The notes: generated by a model not told the origin, from the letters alone. 64,000 bases of DNA from Paracoccus marcusii (GCF_028621715.1 NZ_CP117466.1:1684501-1748500), one strand, 5' to 3'. Numbered from the stretch's first letter, positions 1-9,509 are shown. Numbers and translations are program-made.

Positions 1-2
1 AG

Positions 3-155
3 GCGGCGGACGAGGCGTTCATCACCTCGGCCTCGGCCTTCGTGATGCCGGTCGTGTCGATCGACGGGGCGCGCGTGGGGGCGGGCACGGTTGGCCCGGT
101 GGCCACGCGCCTGCGCGAGATCTATCTTGAGGAGAGCCTGAAGACCGGGGTCTGA
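3..155 (+). CDS. C-terminal end of a D-amino-acid aminotransferase (class IV), partial
   Basis: The reading frame is open from the left edge to a TGA and encodes the last 50 residues of a class IV PLP-dependent aminotransferase. Visible features are the segment EAFITSASAFVMPV, matching the family's conserved T-S-A-S phosphate/cofactor region, then IDG and VGAGTVGPVATRLREIY, the usual C-terminal helix. Residue order fits D-alanine aminotransferase (D-Ala + 2-oxoglutarate to pyruvate + D-Glu) better than branched-chain aminotransferase, but with only the C-terminus the substrate cannot be settled. The start lies outside the window. A G/C-rich hairpin follows the stop within 20 bases. Confidence 0.75.
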   Translation, partial: AADEAFITSASAFVMPVVSIDGARVGAGTVGPVATRLREIYLEESLKTGV

Positions 156-171
156 GTTGCGTCCCGCGGCG

Positions 172-191
172 GCGGGGGGCCAGCCCCCCGC
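172..191. repeat. G-run/C-run hairpin (REP-like or terminator)
   Basis: A perfect 9-bp stem (GCGGGGGGC and GCCCCCCGC) around a two-base CA centre, followed by another C-run. It sits in the 50-bp gap between two convergent genes and has no T-tract, so it is a weak intrinsic terminator at best. A related G-run hairpin followed by GCACCCCC occurs at 41118-41138, which suggests a dispersed element. Being dispersed is inferred from only two copies. Confidence 0.45.
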
Positions 192-205
192 ACCCCCCGG
201 CGTCG

Positions 206-958
206 TCACAACCCGCTGTCGGCCAGCACCTTCGTGATCACCGGCGCCAGCCTGTCGGCCCAGATCTGCTGGCCTTCGGGGGTGGCGATCAGGTCGTTGC
301 GGACCTCGATCAGCATGTTCGGGCGGCCGTGGCGCAAGGCGTGGCGATCGACGCTGTCTCCGTCCAGATGCCCGTCATAGGGCTGGTTCTCACCGGTGAT
401 CCAGCCCTGATCGCGGCAGGCCGCAACCATCGCCGGGCCAAGGCGCGGATCGGCATGCGAATAAAGGATGCCGACCTGCCACGGCCGCGGCGGGCGCCCC
501 CGCAGCTGCGGGGTGAAGCTGTGGACGGCGCAGATGCAGCGGTCCGGGTGCAGCGCCGCGACCCGGGCCAGCGCCGCGTGATAGGGGCGGTGCAGCCGGT
601 CCAGCCGGCGCTGGCGTTCGGCCGCGTCAGCCAGCCGGTTCGTCGGGATCACCGTGCCGTCATAGAGCCGCATCAGCAGGGTGGGGTCGTCCTCTCCGCG
701 GTTCGGATCGATCACCAAGCGCGAGAAATCCGACAGGATTGCGGGCGCGTCCAGCCGTTCGGCCAGCCGTTCGGTCAGCCCGGCCGCGCCGACGTCATAG
801 GCGATGTGCCGGGCCATGTCGGCGGGCGCGATGCCCAGGGTGCCGCCGCCGACCCAATCGGGCACGCGGTTCGTGGCGTGATCGCAAGTGATCAGCCACC
901 GCGAGGGGCGGTCCTGACCCAGGATGCGGAAGGGCGTCGCTGTCGTGTCATCGGTCAT
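206..958 (-). CDS. N-formylglutamate amidohydrolase family protein
   Basis: A 250-residue protein of the FGase family, which hydrolyses N-formyl-L-glutamate (last step of one histidine-degradation route) or related N-acyl amino acids in the cytoplasm. Typical family landmarks are visible: ITCDHATNRVP near residue 25, DVGAAGL near 55, SRLVIDPNR near 80, the AVHSFTP segment near 145, and HGRPNMLIEVRNDLI near 210, which carry the presumed metal-binding His/Asp/Glu residues. Length is normal. No other hut gene is next to it, so a role in histidine breakdown is not supported by context; a standalone amidohydrolase role is possible. It is transcribed away from pyk across a 95-bp gap. Confidence 0.85.
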   Translation of the reverse strand: MTDDTTATPFRILGQDRPSRWLITCDHATNRVPDWVGGGTLGIAPADMARHIAYDVGAAGLTERLAERLDAPAILSDFSRLVIDPNRGEDDPTLLMRLYDGTVIPTNRLADAAERQRRLDRLHRPYHAALARVAALHPDRCICAVHSFTPQLRGRPPRPWQVGILYSHADPRLGPAMVAACRDQGWITGENQPYDGHLDGDSVDRHALRHGRPNMLIEVRNDLIATPEGQQIWADRLAPVITKVLADSGL

Positions 959-1053
959 GATGCAGGCTGTCTACGACGGATGGCGGACAGACGCCAGTTG
1001 CCGACCATCGGCATTTGCGGCATAGATAGCGCTAAACCTGAGACAAGGGCGGG

Positions 1054-2502
1054 ATGATGAGACGACATCGCAACGTGAAGATCGTGGCAACCCTGGGACC
1101 GGCATCATCGTCGAAAGAGATGATCCGCGCACTGTTCGATGCCGGGGCCGACGTGTTCCGCCTGAACATGAGCCATGGCAGCCATGACGATCACCGGGCA
1201 CGCCACGACACGATCCGCGAGATCGAGGCCGAGACGGGCCGTCCCATCGCCATCCTGGCCGACCTGCAGGGCCCCAAGCTGCGCGTGGGTCCCTTTGCCG
1301 CCGGGCCGCACGAACTGGCCGTGGGCGATCATTTCCGCTTTGACCTGTCGCCTGATCTGGGCGATGCGACCCGCGTCTCGTTGCCGCACCCCGAGATCTT
1401 CGCGGCCCTGATCGAGGGGTCGGAGCTGCTGGTCAACGACGGCAAGATCCGCCTGACGGTGCAGAAATGCGGCCCCGATTTCGCCGATTGCGTGGTCACG
1501 GTCGCTGGTGCGATCAGCGACCGCAAGGGCGTGAACGTCCCGGACGTGGTGCTGCCGCTGGCCGCGCTGTCGGACAAGGACCGCGCCGACCTGGAATTCG
1601 CCTGCGAGTTGGGCGTGGACTGGCTGGCCCTGTCCTTTGTCCAGCGTGCCGAGGACGTCGAGGAGGCCAAGACCCTGGCCAAGGGTCGCGCCGCGATCCT
1701 GTCCAAGATCGAGAAGCCCGCGGCCGTGCGCGCCTTTGACGAGATCCTGCAGGCGTCCGACGGGATCATGGTCGCGCGCGGCGACCTGGGCGTCGAGCTG
1801 CCGGTCCATTCGGTGCCGCCGATCCAGAAGCGCCTGGTCCGCCTGTGCCGCAGCGCCGCCAAGCCGGTGATCGTGGCCACGCAGATGCTGGAATCGATGA
1901 TCGACAGCCCGATGCCCACCCGCGCCGAGGTCAGCGACGTCGCCAACGCCATCTATGAAGGCACCGACGCCGTCATGCTGTCCGCCGAGAGCGCCGCCGG
2001 CAGCTTCCCGGTCGAGGCCGTGCGCACGATGGACAACGTCGCCCGGTCGGTCGAGGCCGACCCGAACTATCGCTCGATCATCGAGGCGGCGCGCAAGGCC
2101 AGCCTGTCGTCGGTCCCCGACGCCATCGTGACCGCCGCGCGCGAGATCGCCGAGACGACCGACGTGGCCGCCATCTGCGCCTTCAGCCAGTCCGGCAAGA
2201 CGATCAGCCTGATCGCCCGCGAACGGCCCCGCGTGCCGATCCTGGCGCTGTCGCCGATCCTGACGGTCACGCGCCGCATGGTGCTGACCTGGGGGACGCA
2301 TTGCGTGACGACCCCGCGCATGTCGCGCTTCAAGGAGGCCGTGATCATCGGCACCCGCGCCGCCCGCGAATACGGCTTTGCCGATGAGACGCGGCAGGTC
2401 GTGGTGATGGCGGGCGTGCCCTTCAACGTGCCGGGCACGACGAACATCCTGCGCATCGCCCCCTGCGATGACCGCTTGATCTTCGCCACCGACCCGGAAT
2501 AA
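1054..2502 (+). CDS. pyk: Pyruvate kinase
   Basis: A 482-residue pyruvate kinase, which converts phosphoenolpyruvate and ADP to pyruvate and ATP in glycolysis. The start is KIVATLGPASSS, then RLNMSHGS, the domain A/B region with ILADLQGPKLRVG, and the active-site signature ILSKIEKPAA containing the catalytic Lys and Mg-binding Glu (near 220). ARGDLGVELP and ATQMLESMI follow, then the C-terminal regulatory domain. ATG 1054 or the adjacent ATG 1057 could start it; a GGGCGGG purine run precedes both. It is followed 30 bases later by a small membrane protein gene, probably in the same transcript. Confidence 0.97.
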   Translation: MMRRHRNVKIVATLGPASSSKEMIRALFDAGADVFRLNMSHGSHDDHRARHDTIREIEAETGRPIAILADLQGPKLRVGPFAAGPHELAVGDHFRFDLSPDLGDATRVSLPHPEIFAALIEGSELLVNDGKIRLTVQKCGPDFADCVVTVAGAISDRKGVNVPDVVLPLAALSDKDRADLEFACELGVDWLALSFVQRAEDVEEAKTLAKGRAAILSKIEKPAAVRAFDEILQASDGIMVARGDLGVELPVHSVPPIQKRLVRLCRSAAKPVIVATQMLESMIDSPMPTRAEVSDVANAIYEGTDAVMLSAESAAGSFPVEAVRTMDNVARSVEADPNYRSIIEAARKASLSSVPDAIVTAAREIAETTDVAAICAFSQSGKTISLIARERPRVPILALSPILTVTRRMVLTWGTHCVTTPRMSRFKEAVIIGTRAAREYGFADETRQVVVMAGVPFNVPGTTNILRIAPCDDRLIFATDPE

Positions 2503-2532
2503 CGCTGGGGCCTTGAAACCCGGGGGGTGGTG

Positions 2533-2757
2533 ATGTCCGATCTTCTTTTGCTGGCAGGGGTTGCCCTGTGCCTTCTGTCCGTGGTGCTTGCGGTGGTCCA
2601 GCTGCTGCAGACGCAGCCGCCGCGCGCGGCGATCTTGGCGCTTTTGGGCGGGATCGTGCTGCTGTTCGCGGGGGCCTGGATGGATCCCGAACCCTTCAGC
2701 CCGGCCGACATCCCGGCCGCGCTGGACACGGTCACCGGCGGCGCGCCCGCGTCCTGA
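2533..2757 (+). CDS. Small two-helix membrane protein, unknown
   Basis: A 74-residue hydrophobic protein with two predicted membrane helices (about residues 3-22 and 32-50) and a short acidic tail. ATG 2533 is preferred because a G-rich ribosome site ends five bases before it; two in-frame GTGs (2527, 2530) are alternatives. It starts 30 bases after pyk and probably shares its transcript. I do not recognise a family with a known function. Codon use agrees with its neighbours, so it is likely a real gene rather than an accidental frame. Confidence 0.7.
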   Translation: MSDLLLLAGVALCLLSVVLAVVQLLQTQPPRAAILALLGGIVLLFAGAWMDPEPFSPADIPAALDTVTGGAPAS

Positions 2758-2865
2758 CCCCTTGCGCATTCCCGCGCGCCTGTGTAAGGCGACGCTTCCG
2801 TTCCCGTGCGGCCGGCCGACATGGCATTGCCGAGCCGCGCGTTCACTCTGATGAAGGAGATGAAA

Positions 2866-3066
2866 ATGCCGAAGATGAAGACCAAATCCGCTGCCAAGAA
2901 GCGGTTCTCGATGACGGCCTCGGGCAAGGTCAAGGCAGGTCAGGCCGGCAAGCGCCACGGCATGATCAAGCGCACGACCAAGTTCATTCGCGACGCGCGC
3001 GGCACCACCATCCTGTCGGATGCGGATGCCAAGATCGTCAAGAAATACATGCCCTACGCTCGCTGA
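2866..3066 (+). CDS. rpmI: 50S ribosomal protein L35
   Basis: A 66-residue, highly basic protein starting [14 protein letters not shown], the diagnostic L35 N-terminus, and ending [10 protein letters not shown]. It is a component of the large ribosomal subunit. ATG 2866 is chosen over two upstream in-frame ATGs because AAGGAG lies seven bases before it and the L35 family begins exactly here. It is the first gene of the usual rpmI-rplT pair, 15 bases before rplT. infC is not directly upstream, as it is in many bacteria. Confidence 0.97.
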   Translation: MPKMKTKSAAKKRFSMTASGKVKAGQAGKRHGMIKRTTKFIRDARGTTILSDADAKIVKKYMPYAR

Positions 3067-3081
3067 TCAGGAGAACCACAC

Positions 3082-3441
3082 ATGTCCCGCGTTAAATCCG
3101 GCAAGGTGACCCACGCCCGTCACAAGAAAGTCCTTGATCAAGCCAAGGGCTACTATGGCGCGCGCTCGCGCAACTTCCGCACCGCCACCCAGGCCGTCGA
3201 CAAGGCCAACCAGTACGCGACCCGCGACCGCAAGAACCGCAAGCGCAACTTCCGCGCGCTGTGGATCCAGCGGATCAACGCCGCCGTCCGCGCCGTCGAT
3301 GCCGAGATGACCTATTCGCGCTTCATCAACCTGCTGTCGAAAGCCGGCATCGAGGTTGACCGCAAGGTTCTGGCCGACCTGGCCGTGAACGAACCCGACG
3401 CGTTCGGCGCGATCGTGGCACAGGCCAAAGCCGCCGCCTGA
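3082..3441 (+). CDS. rplT: 50S ribosomal protein L20
   Basis: A 119-residue ribosomal protein that binds 23S rRNA early in large-subunit assembly. It begins [20 protein letters not shown] and carries the family's [12 protein letters not shown] and [23 protein letters not shown] segments. Length equals the family norm. An AGGAG site lies just upstream. It is the second gene of rpmI-rplT and is followed by a strong hairpin. Confidence 0.98.
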   Translation: MSRVKSGKVTHARHKKVLDQAKGYYGARSRNFRTATQAVDKANQYATRDRKNRKRNFRALWIQRINAAVRAVDAEMTYSRFINLLSKAGIEVDRKVLADLAVNEPDAFGAIVAQAKAAA

Positions 3442-3464
3442 TCGCGGCCACCGCATTGCCGCAG

Positions 3465-3496
3465 AGGCCCGTTCCCGATCCGGGGGCGGGCCTTTG
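3465..3496 (+). terminator. Intrinsic terminator after rplT
   Basis: A 13-bp stem with two G-T wobbles (AGGCCCG... pairing with ...CGGGCCT), loop ATC, followed by TTT. It lies 24 bases after the rplT stop and would end the rpmI-rplT transcript. Confidence 0.7.
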
Positions 3497-3566
3497 TCAT
3501 GCGCGGAACCCGCATGCGTGTCGGGCGTTCATCCCCCACAGAGACACACCCATCAAGGAGATCCCC

Positions 3567-3749
3567 ATGGGCGAGATGACCGACAAGGCGAAAGCCGCAG
3601 GGAACAAGCTGGCAGGCAACGTCAAGGAGGGCATCGGCAAGATGACCGACAACGAGCGTCTGGAAGCCGAAGGCAAGGCCCAGCAGGCCAAGGGGACCGC
3701 ACAGAACGTGTCGGGCACCGTCAAGGGCAAGCTGGGCGACGACATCTGA
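3567..3749 (+). CDS. CsbD-like stress protein
   Basis: A 60-residue, hydrophilic, Gly/Ala/Lys-rich protein of the CsbD family, small proteins commonly induced by general stress and of unknown biochemical role. The pattern DKAKAAGNKLAGNVKEGIGK... ending with VSGTVKGKLGDD matches the family's internal repeat. ATG 3567 is supported by AAGGAG six bases upstream; in-frame starts further upstream lie in the rplT terminator region. It is monocistronic, with an intrinsic terminator right after. Confidence 0.9.
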   Translation: MGEMTDKAKAAGNKLAGNVKEGIGKMTDNERLEAEGKAQQAKGTAQNVSGTVKGKLGDDI

Positions 3750-3767
3750 TCGTCATCCATTGTCTGG

Positions 3768-3795
3768 AAAGGCCCCGCGATTTCGGGGCCTTTTT
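3768..3795. terminator. Bidirectional intrinsic terminator between csbD-like gene and argO
   Basis: AAAGGCCCCG and CGGGGCCTTT form a perfect 10-bp stem with a six-base loop, with T-runs on both strands. It can terminate both the csbD-like gene and the convergent exporter gene. Confidence 0.85.
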
Positions 3796-3806
3796 CATGT
3801 GGTGCG

Positions 3807-4415
3807 TCACCCCAGCAGCAGCTTGGCGGCGATGGACCACATGACGACGGCGATCACCGCCTCCAGGATGCGCCAGGCGGTGGGGTTGGCAAAGACCGGC
3901 CGCAGCCAGGCGGCGCCATAGCCCAGGGCGAAGAAGAACAGGAACGACCCCGTCACCGCGCCCGCCGCGAACGCGTCGCGGTCCCCCGCGAACCGGGTCG
4001 AGATCGTGCCCAACAGCACGACCGTGTCCAGATAGACATGCGGGTTCAGCCATGTCAGCGCCAAGCAGGCCAGAACCGTTCGCCGCAGCCCGCCCGGTCC
4101 GCGCCCGCCGCCTGCCTCCAGCGCCCCGGTCGCGCTGATCGCCGCGCGCAGGCTGCGCGCCCCGTACCAGATCAGGAACGCCGCCCCTGCCACGCGCATC
4201 ACCGGGTCGATCCAGGGCAGCAACTGCGCGATGCGGCCAAAGCTGGTGACGCCCAGCACGATCAGCACCGCATCCGACAGCGCGCAGGTCAGGCAGACCG
4301 CCAGCACGTGATCCCCGCTCAGGCCCTGGCGCAGCACGAAGGCGTTTTGCGCACCGATCGCCACGATCAGGCTGAGGCCCGTCATCAGGCCGGTCAGAAA
4401 GATCGCAGGGCTCAT
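3807..4415 (-). CDS. argO: LysE/ArgO-type amino-acid exporter
   Basis: A 202-residue inner-membrane exporter of the LysE superfamily, which expels basic amino acids (arginine and/or lysine). It has about six hydrophobic helices. The N-terminal GAQNAFVLRQGL segment is the LysE/ArgO signature, and LALTWLNPHVYLDT is the second conserved repeat with its Asn-Pro. The gene is divergent from a LysR regulator of the ArgP/LysG type, the standard pairing in which the regulator senses internal Lys/Arg and activates the exporter. Arg versus Lys preference cannot be read from sequence. Confidence 0.92.
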   Translation of the reverse strand: MSPAIFLTGLMTGLSLIVAIGAQNAFVLRQGLSGDHVLAVCLTCALSDAVLIVLGVTSFGRIAQLLPWIDPVMRVAGAAFLIWYGARSLRAAISATGALEAGGGRGPGGLRRTVLACLALTWLNPHVYLDTVVLLGTISTRFAGDRDAFAAGAVTGSFLFFFALGYGAAWLRPVFANPTAWRILEAVIAVVMWSIAAKLLLG

Positions 4416-4465
4416 GGGGCGTCTCCGGTCATGGGGTCGCGGTTGATCTAGTCGCCCCTGCCGGA

Positions 4466-4487
4466 TTAGACAAACTCATGCTGCTAA
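4466..4487. promoter_or_regulatory. Candidate LysR-type operator in the argO-argP gap
   Basis: TTAG and CTAA arms in a 22-bp interval within the 91-bp divergent intergenic region, resembling a T-N-A LysR box. The symmetry is short, so it is a suggestion from position rather than a firm site. Confidence 0.3.
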
Positions 4488-4506
4488 GGCCGGGTAAGGA
4501 AAACTG

Positions 4507-5427
4507 ATGCTGGATTATGCCGCTGCCCGTGCCGTTGCGACGATCGTGCGGACCGGCAGCTTCGAGGCCGCGGCGCGGGCTCTTGGGGTGACGCCTTCGG
4601 CGATCTCGCAGCGGGTCCGCAATCTGGAGGAGCGGTTGGGCACCGTCCTGATCCGTCGCGGACAGCCCTGTACCGCGACCGAAGCCGGAGCCCGCCTGTG
4701 CCGCCACATGGACCATGTGGGCATGCTGGAACAGACATTGGCGCAGCACCTGCCGGGGGTGGCCGACGGGGATGCCGCGCGGGTCACGGTGACGATCGCG
4801 ACGAATGCCGACAGCTTGGGCACCTGGCTGATGCCCGCCCTGGCCGCCCATGCGCGCGACAGCGGGCACCTGTTCCAGATCGCCATCGACGACGAACAGC
4901 ACACCGCCGACGGGCTGCGGCAGGGCAGGGTGCTGGCCGCCGTGACATCGCTGGACAGCCCGGTGCAGGGCTGCGCGGTGCGGCCCCTGGGGCGGCTGCG
5001 CTATCACGCGACGGCCAGCCCCGATTTCATGCGGCGGCATTTCCCTGACGGGGTGACGGCGGCGGCGCTGGCCCGTGCGCCGGCGCTGGCCTTTGATCGC
5101 AAGGACGGGCTGCAGCTGGCTTGGGTCCGACAGGTCACGGGGCAATCGCCGGTGCTGCCCGCGCATGGCCTGGCCTCGACCCAAGGTTTCGTGGATGCGT
5201 GCCGCGCGGGGCTGGGCTGGGGGCTGAACCCCGAGATGCTGGTGGCGGATGACCTGGCCTCGGGTAGGCTGGTGCAGATGGTGCCGGACACGCCGCTGGA
5301 CGTGTCGCTGTACTGGCAGATCGGGCGGCTGGCTGAGGACCGGCTGTCCGGGCTGACGCGCGCGGTGCAGGCGGCGGCGGCCGCAGCCCTGCTGCCCGCG
5401 ACATCTGGGCCGCTGTCCAACGGTTGA
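4507..5427 (+). CDS. argP: LysR-family regulator, ArgP/LysG type
   Basis: A 306-residue LysR transcription regulator. Residues 1-60 form the winged helix-turn-helix with GSFEAAARALGVTPSAISQRV; the rest is the periplasmic-binding-like effector domain. The ARALGVTPSAISQRVRNLEERLG stretch and the Gly-Leu-Gly-Trp near 245 are typical of ArgP/LysG, which activates the lysine/arginine exporter gene. AAGGAAA precedes ATG 4507. It is divergent from argO, so it almost certainly controls that gene and probably itself. The match to E. coli ArgP is by family resemblance and context only. Confidence 0.9.
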   Translation: MLDYAAARAVATIVRTGSFEAAARALGVTPSAISQRVRNLEERLGTVLIRRGQPCTATEAGARLCRHMDHVGMLEQTLAQHLPGVADGDAARVTVTIATNADSLGTWLMPALAAHARDSGHLFQIAIDDEQHTADGLRQGRVLAAVTSLDSPVQGCAVRPLGRLRYHATASPDFMRRHFPDGVTAAALARAPALAFDRKDGLQLAWVRQVTGQSPVLPAHGLASTQGFVDACRAGLGWGLNPEMLVADDLASGRLVQMVPDTPLDVSLYWQIGRLAEDRLSGLTRAVQAAAAAALLPATSGPLSNG

Positions 5428-5483
5428 CCCGCAGCCCCCGCGGCCCCAGCTTTGTAGGACAGCCCCAGCCAGAGGCCGCCGCC

Positions 5484-6839
5484 ATGTTCGACCTGCCCCA
5501 AGCCGATCCCGCCAAGGTGCCGTTGGCGACCGTCCCCCTTGGCCTGTGGGGCACGGCCATGACCGCGCGCCGCAACGTGCTGGAACTGATCCCTGCCATC
5601 GCCACGCGCCAGCCCATCGTGTCGGGCAAGACCGGCGTCAGTTGGCACATGGTGATGGACCCGACCGCCCTGCGCCGGATCCTCAAGGAGAAGCTGGACG
5701 ACTATCCGAAATCGGTTACGACCAAGCTGATCCTGAACCCGGCCATCGGTGACAGCCTGTTCGTGGCCGAGGGTGCGCATTGGCGCTGGCAGCGCCGCGC
5801 CGCCGCCCCGGCCTTTGCACAACGCCATGTCGAGGCGCTTGGCCCCGTGATGACCGCCGCCGCCGAGGCGTCCTGCCGCCGTCTGGCGGGCGCGCGCGGT
5901 CCGGTCGATCTGTTCCAGGAGACGGTGGCCGCCACCTTCGACGTGATTTCCGATGTGACCTTTTCCGGCGACGGGATGTTCGACCGCGATGCGGTGCATC
6001 AGTCAATCGACGCCTATATCGCGCAGACGGCCAAACTGTCGCTGATGGACGTGCTGGGCCTGCCCGCCTGGCTGCCGCGGCCGGGGCGGCTGTTTTCCGG
6101 CCCAGGGCTGAAGCGGATGAAGGCCATCGCGGACCAGTCCATCGCCGCTCGCGCGCAGGCCGCCGAAAAGCACGGGCCGCCCGACCTGCTGGACCTGCTG
6201 CTGGTCGCGCAGGACCCCGAGACCGGGCGCACGATGACCCGCGACGAACTGCGCGACAACCTGCTGACCTTCATCGTGGCGGGGCACGAGACGACCGCCT
6301 TGACGCTGGCATGGGCGCTGTACCTGATGGCCTTCGCACCCGACATCCAGGAGGCCGCCGCCGAGGAGGCGCGCCGTGCCTTGGGCGACCGCGCCGCCAC
6401 CGCCGCCGATCTGGGCGCGCTTCCCCTGACCATGCGCATCGTGAACGAGACGTTGCGCCTGTACCCGCCCGCGGCCTTCCTGTCGCGCACCGCCCAGGCC
6501 CGCGACACGCTGTGCGGGCGCCAGATCAATCCCGGCGATACGGTCATGATGCCGATCTATGCGCTGCACCGGCATCACCTGCTGTGGGACCGGCCCGACG
6601 CCTTCGACCCCGACCGCTTTCTGAGCGCGCCCGACCGATATGCGTTCCTGCCCTTCGGCGCGGGGCCGCGCATCTGCATCGGCGCCAGCTTTGCCCTGCA
6701 GGAGGCGGTGATCATCCTGTCGACGCTGCTGGCGCGATTTCGCTTTGCCCGCGTGCCGGGGCGAGAGCCGCAGCCGCGCATGATCCTGACGCTGCGCCCC
6801 GAAGGCGGGGTCTGGCTGACCGTGACGCCCCGCGACTAA
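5484..6839 (+). CDS. Cytochrome P450 (first of two)
   Basis: A 451-residue soluble bacterial cytochrome P450 (heme-thiolate monooxygenase). The I-helix AGHETT (near 275), the K-helix ETLRLYP (ExxR) and the heme loop [10 protein letters not shown] with the axial Cys are all intact, so the enzyme should be active. ATG 5484 is preferred; an in-frame TTG 60 bases upstream would overlap argP. No ferredoxin or reductase gene is adjacent, so its redox partner is encoded elsewhere. The substrate is unknown; the proline-rich ExxR context resembles fatty-acid or terpene hydroxylases, but this is not decisive. A second, different P450 lies at 31185-32513. Confidence 0.93.
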   Translation: MFDLPQADPAKVPLATVPLGLWGTAMTARRNVLELIPAIATRQPIVSGKTGVSWHMVMDPTALRRILKEKLDDYPKSVTTKLILNPAIGDSLFVAEGAHWRWQRRAAAPAFAQRHVEALGPVMTAAAEASCRRLAGARGPVDLFQETVAATFDVISDVTFSGDGMFDRDAVHQSIDAYIAQTAKLSLMDVLGLPAWLPRPGRLFSGPGLKRMKAIADQSIAARAQAAEKHGPPDLLDLLLVAQDPETGRTMTRDELRDNLLTFIVAGHETTALTLAWALYLMAFAPDIQEAAAEEARRALGDRAATAADLGALPLTMRIVNETLRLYPPAAFLSRTAQARDTLCGRQINPGDTVMMPIYALHRHHLLWDRPDAFDPDRFLSAPDRYAFLPFGAGPRICIGASFALQEAVIILSTLLARFRFARVPGREPQPRMILTLRPEGGVWLTVTPRD

Positions 6840-6902
6840 GCGGCTTGCGATTGCTCACATGGCTGTTACAGACTGCCCCTTGAAAAGGCAGCGGAGAACG
6901 CC

Positions 6903-8309
6903 ATGACCGCCATCATCGATTTCCTCAACACCATCTTCTGGGGCTATGTGCTGATCTACGGCCTGCTGGCCGTGGGCATCTACTTCACCCTGCGCCTGGG
7001 CTTCCTGCAGTTCGTCCACTTTGCCGAGATGTGGCGCTGCGTGCGCGGATCGGGAGAGACGGACAAGGACGGAATTACCCCGTTCCAGGCGCTGTCGGTG
7101 TCGCTGGCCAGCCGCGTGGGCACTGGCAACATCGCGGGGGTCGCTGTGGCGCTGACGCTGGGCGGGCCGGGCGCGATCTTCTGGATGTGGATGGTGGCAC
7201 TGGTCGGCATGGCCACAGCCTATGCGGAATCGACGCTGGCGCAGCTTTACAAGGTGCACGGGTCGGACGGGATGTATCGCGGCGGACCGGCGCAATACAT
7301 CGCCCGCGGCCTGGGCCTGCCCTGGCTGGCCGCACTGTTCGCGGTCGCGCTGATCGTCGCCTTCGGCCTGGTGTTCAACGCGGTCCAGGCCAACTCGATC
7401 GCGCAGGCGGTCGAGGGCGCCTTCGGCATCGGCGCGGGCATGGTCGGCATCGGCGTGGCGATCCTGTCGGGCATCATCATCTTCGGCGGCATCCCCCAGA
7501 TCGCGCGGGCGGCCCAGTTCATCGTGCCGATCATGGCGGGTCTCTACCTGCTGGCGGCGGTCGTCATCCTGGTGATGAACATCACCGAGGTGCCGGGCAT
7601 CCTGGGCGGCATCGTGCGTTCGGCCTTCGGCCTGCAGGAGACCGTGGGCGGGGTCGCGGGCGGCGTCGCGGCGGCCATGCTGAACGGGGTCAAGCGTGGT
7701 CTCTTCTCGAACGAGGCCGGCATGGGCTCGGCCCCCAACATCGCGGCGGTGGCAGTGCCTAACCCGCATCACCCCTCCAGCCAGGGCTTCGTGCAGGCCC
7801 TGGGCGTCTTCATCGACACCATCCTGGTCTGCACGGCGACCGCGGTGATGATCCTGCTGGCCGATGTCATGCCCTCGGATCAGCTGACCGGGGTGAACCT
7901 GACCCAGGCCGCGCTGACCGACCATTTCGGCGGCTTCGGCCAGATCTTCGTGGCGGTGGCGATCTTCTTCTTCGCCTTCACCTCGATCATCGGCAACTAT
8001 TCCTATGCCGAGAACGCCATCGTCTATCTGGGCGCGGGCAAGCCGGGCATCATGGTCCTGCGGCTGGCGGCACTGGGCATGGTGGTCTGGGGCTCGCTGC
8101 AGGCGGTCACGACCGTCTTCAACTTCGCCGATGCCAGCATGGGGCTGATGGCCACGATCAACCTGATCGCCATCGTCGCGCTGTCGGGGACCGTCGCGGT
8201 CGTCACCCGCGACTATCTGCGCCAGCGCAAGGCCGGGCACGAGCCGACCTTCCGCATCGGCGATCACCCCGGCATCGCGCCGGGCGTGAACCGCGACATC
8301 TGGAAATAA
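6903..8309 (+). CDS. Sodium:alanine symporter (AGCS family)
   Basis: A 468-residue inner-membrane protein with about ten helices, of the alanine or glycine:cation symporter family, which imports Ala/Gly with Na+. Family landmarks are FQALSVSLASRVGTGNIAGVA near residue 60 and GLFSNEAGMGSAPNIAA near 270, both containing the substrate- and sodium-site residues. Length is typical. It stands alone between a P450 and pheS, with a G/C hairpin after its stop. Confidence 0.95.
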   Translation: MTAIIDFLNTIFWGYVLIYGLLAVGIYFTLRLGFLQFVHFAEMWRCVRGSGETDKDGITPFQALSVSLASRVGTGNIAGVAVALTLGGPGAIFWMWMVALVGMATAYAESTLAQLYKVHGSDGMYRGGPAQYIARGLGLPWLAALFAVALIVAFGLVFNAVQANSIAQAVEGAFGIGAGMVGIGVAILSGIIIFGGIPQIARAAQFIVPIMAGLYLLAAVVILVMNITEVPGILGGIVRSAFGLQETVGGVAGGVAAAMLNGVKRGLFSNEAGMGSAPNIAAVAVPNPHHPSSQGFVQALGVFIDTILVCTATAVMILLADVMPSDQLTGVNLTQAALTDHFGGFGQIFVAVAIFFFAFTSIIGNYSYAENAIVYLGAGKPGIMVLRLAALGMVVWGSLQAVTTVFNFADASMGLMATINLIAIVALSGTVAVVTRDYLRQRKAGHEPTFRIGDHPGIAPGVNRDIWK

Positions 8310-8317
8310 GGCGGCAC

Positions 8318-8345
8318 GGGCGCGCGGTCTTTACCCCGCGCGCCC
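8318..8345. terminator. Hairpin after the alanine symporter gene
   Basis: A perfect 10-bp stem (GGGCGCGCGG and CCGCGCGCCC) with an eight-base loop, nine bases after the symporter stop. It lacks a T-tract, so it may be a factor-dependent or weak terminator. Confidence 0.5.
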
Positions 8346-8384
8346 GGCCATGCTAACGCGGGCGCAACCAGGAAAGGCCCCGCG

Positions 8385-9467
8385 ATGGACGATCTGACCC
8401 CCCTGCGCCAGCAATGGCTGGACCGCATTTCTGCCGCCTCCGACCCTCAGGCCATCGAGGACGTGCGCCTGTCCGCGCTTGGCAAGAAGGGCGAGCTGAG
8501 CCTGATGATGCGCGAGCTGGGCCGCATGTCCCCCGAGGAGCGCCAGACCACCGGCAAGGCGCTGAACCAGATCCGCGACGAGATCGACGCCGCCCTGCGC
8601 GCGCGCAAGCTGGCGCTTGAGGATGCGGCGCTGGACGCGCGTCTGCGCGACGAATGGCTGGACGTGACCCTGCCGGGCCGTCCGCGCCGCCAGGGGTCGA
8701 TCCACCCGATCAGCCAGGTCACCGACGAGGTCACGGCGATCTTCGCCGACATGGGTTTCGCCGTCGCCGAAGGGCCGCAGGTCGAAAGCGACTGGTACAA
8801 TTTCGACGCCCTGAACATCGCCCCCGAACATCCCGCACGGCAGGAGCACGACACCTTCTTCATGCACCGCGCCCCGGGCGACGACCGTCCGCCGCACGTG
8901 CTGCGCACCCACACGTCGCCGGTGCAGATCCGCGCCATGCAGGATCACGGCGCCCCGGTCCGCGTGATCGCGCCGGGCCGCGTCTATCGCATGGACATGG
9001 ACCAGACGCACACGCCGATGTTCCACCAGATCGAGGGCGTGGCCATCGACCGCGACATCAGCATGGCGCATCTGAAATGGACGCTGGAGGAATTCTGCCG
9101 GGCCTTCTTCGAGGTGCCATCGGTCGAGCTGCGCTTCCGCGCGTCGCATTTCCCCTTCACCGAACCCTCGGCCGAGGTGGACATCCGCTGTTCCTGGGAA
9201 GGCGGCCAGCTGAAGATCGGCGAGGGCAATTCCTGGCTGGAGATCCTGGGTTCGGGGATGATGCATCCGCATGTCCTGCGCTCTGGCGGGATCGACCCGG
9301 ATCAATGGCAGGGCTTTGCCTTTGGCATGGGCATCGACCGCATCGCGATGCTGAAATACGGCATCCCCGATCTGCGCGCCTTCTTCGAAAGCGACCTGCG
9401 CTGGCTGCGCCACTATGGCTTTGCAGCAGGCGACGTGCCGAGCGTCAGCGGCGGGTTGTCGCGCTGA
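8385..9467 (+). CDS. pheS: Phenylalanine--tRNA ligase alpha subunit
   Basis: A 360-residue catalytic alpha subunit that charges tRNA-Phe as an alpha2-beta2 enzyme with PheT. The N-terminal coiled-coil tRNA-binding arm (about 1-90) is followed by the class II catalytic core: motif 2 around APGRVYRMD...[11 protein letters not shown], and motif 3 [14 protein letters not shown]. Length is normal. AGGAAAGGCC precedes the ATG. Unusually for bacteria in general, pheT is not next: three minus-strand genes lie between them. Confidence 0.98.
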   Translation: MDDLTPLRQQWLDRISAASDPQAIEDVRLSALGKKGELSLMMRELGRMSPEERQTTGKALNQIRDEIDAALRARKLALEDAALDARLRDEWLDVTLPGRPRRQGSIHPISQVTDEVTAIFADMGFAVAEGPQVESDWYNFDALNIAPEHPARQEHDTFFMHRAPGDDRPPHVLRTHTSPVQIRAMQDHGAPVRVIAPGRVYRMDMDQTHTPMFHQIEGVAIDRDISMAHLKWTLEEFCRAFFEVPSVELRFRASHFPFTEPSAEVDIRCSWEGGQLKIGEGNSWLEILGSGMMHPHVLRSGGIDPDQWQGFAFGMGIDRIAMLKYGIPDLRAFFESDLRWLRHYGFAAGDVPSVSGGLSR

Positions 9468-9509
9468 AGGCTGCGCGCCCTGGCGATCGAGGGGCGCGCG
9501 CCGTGGACG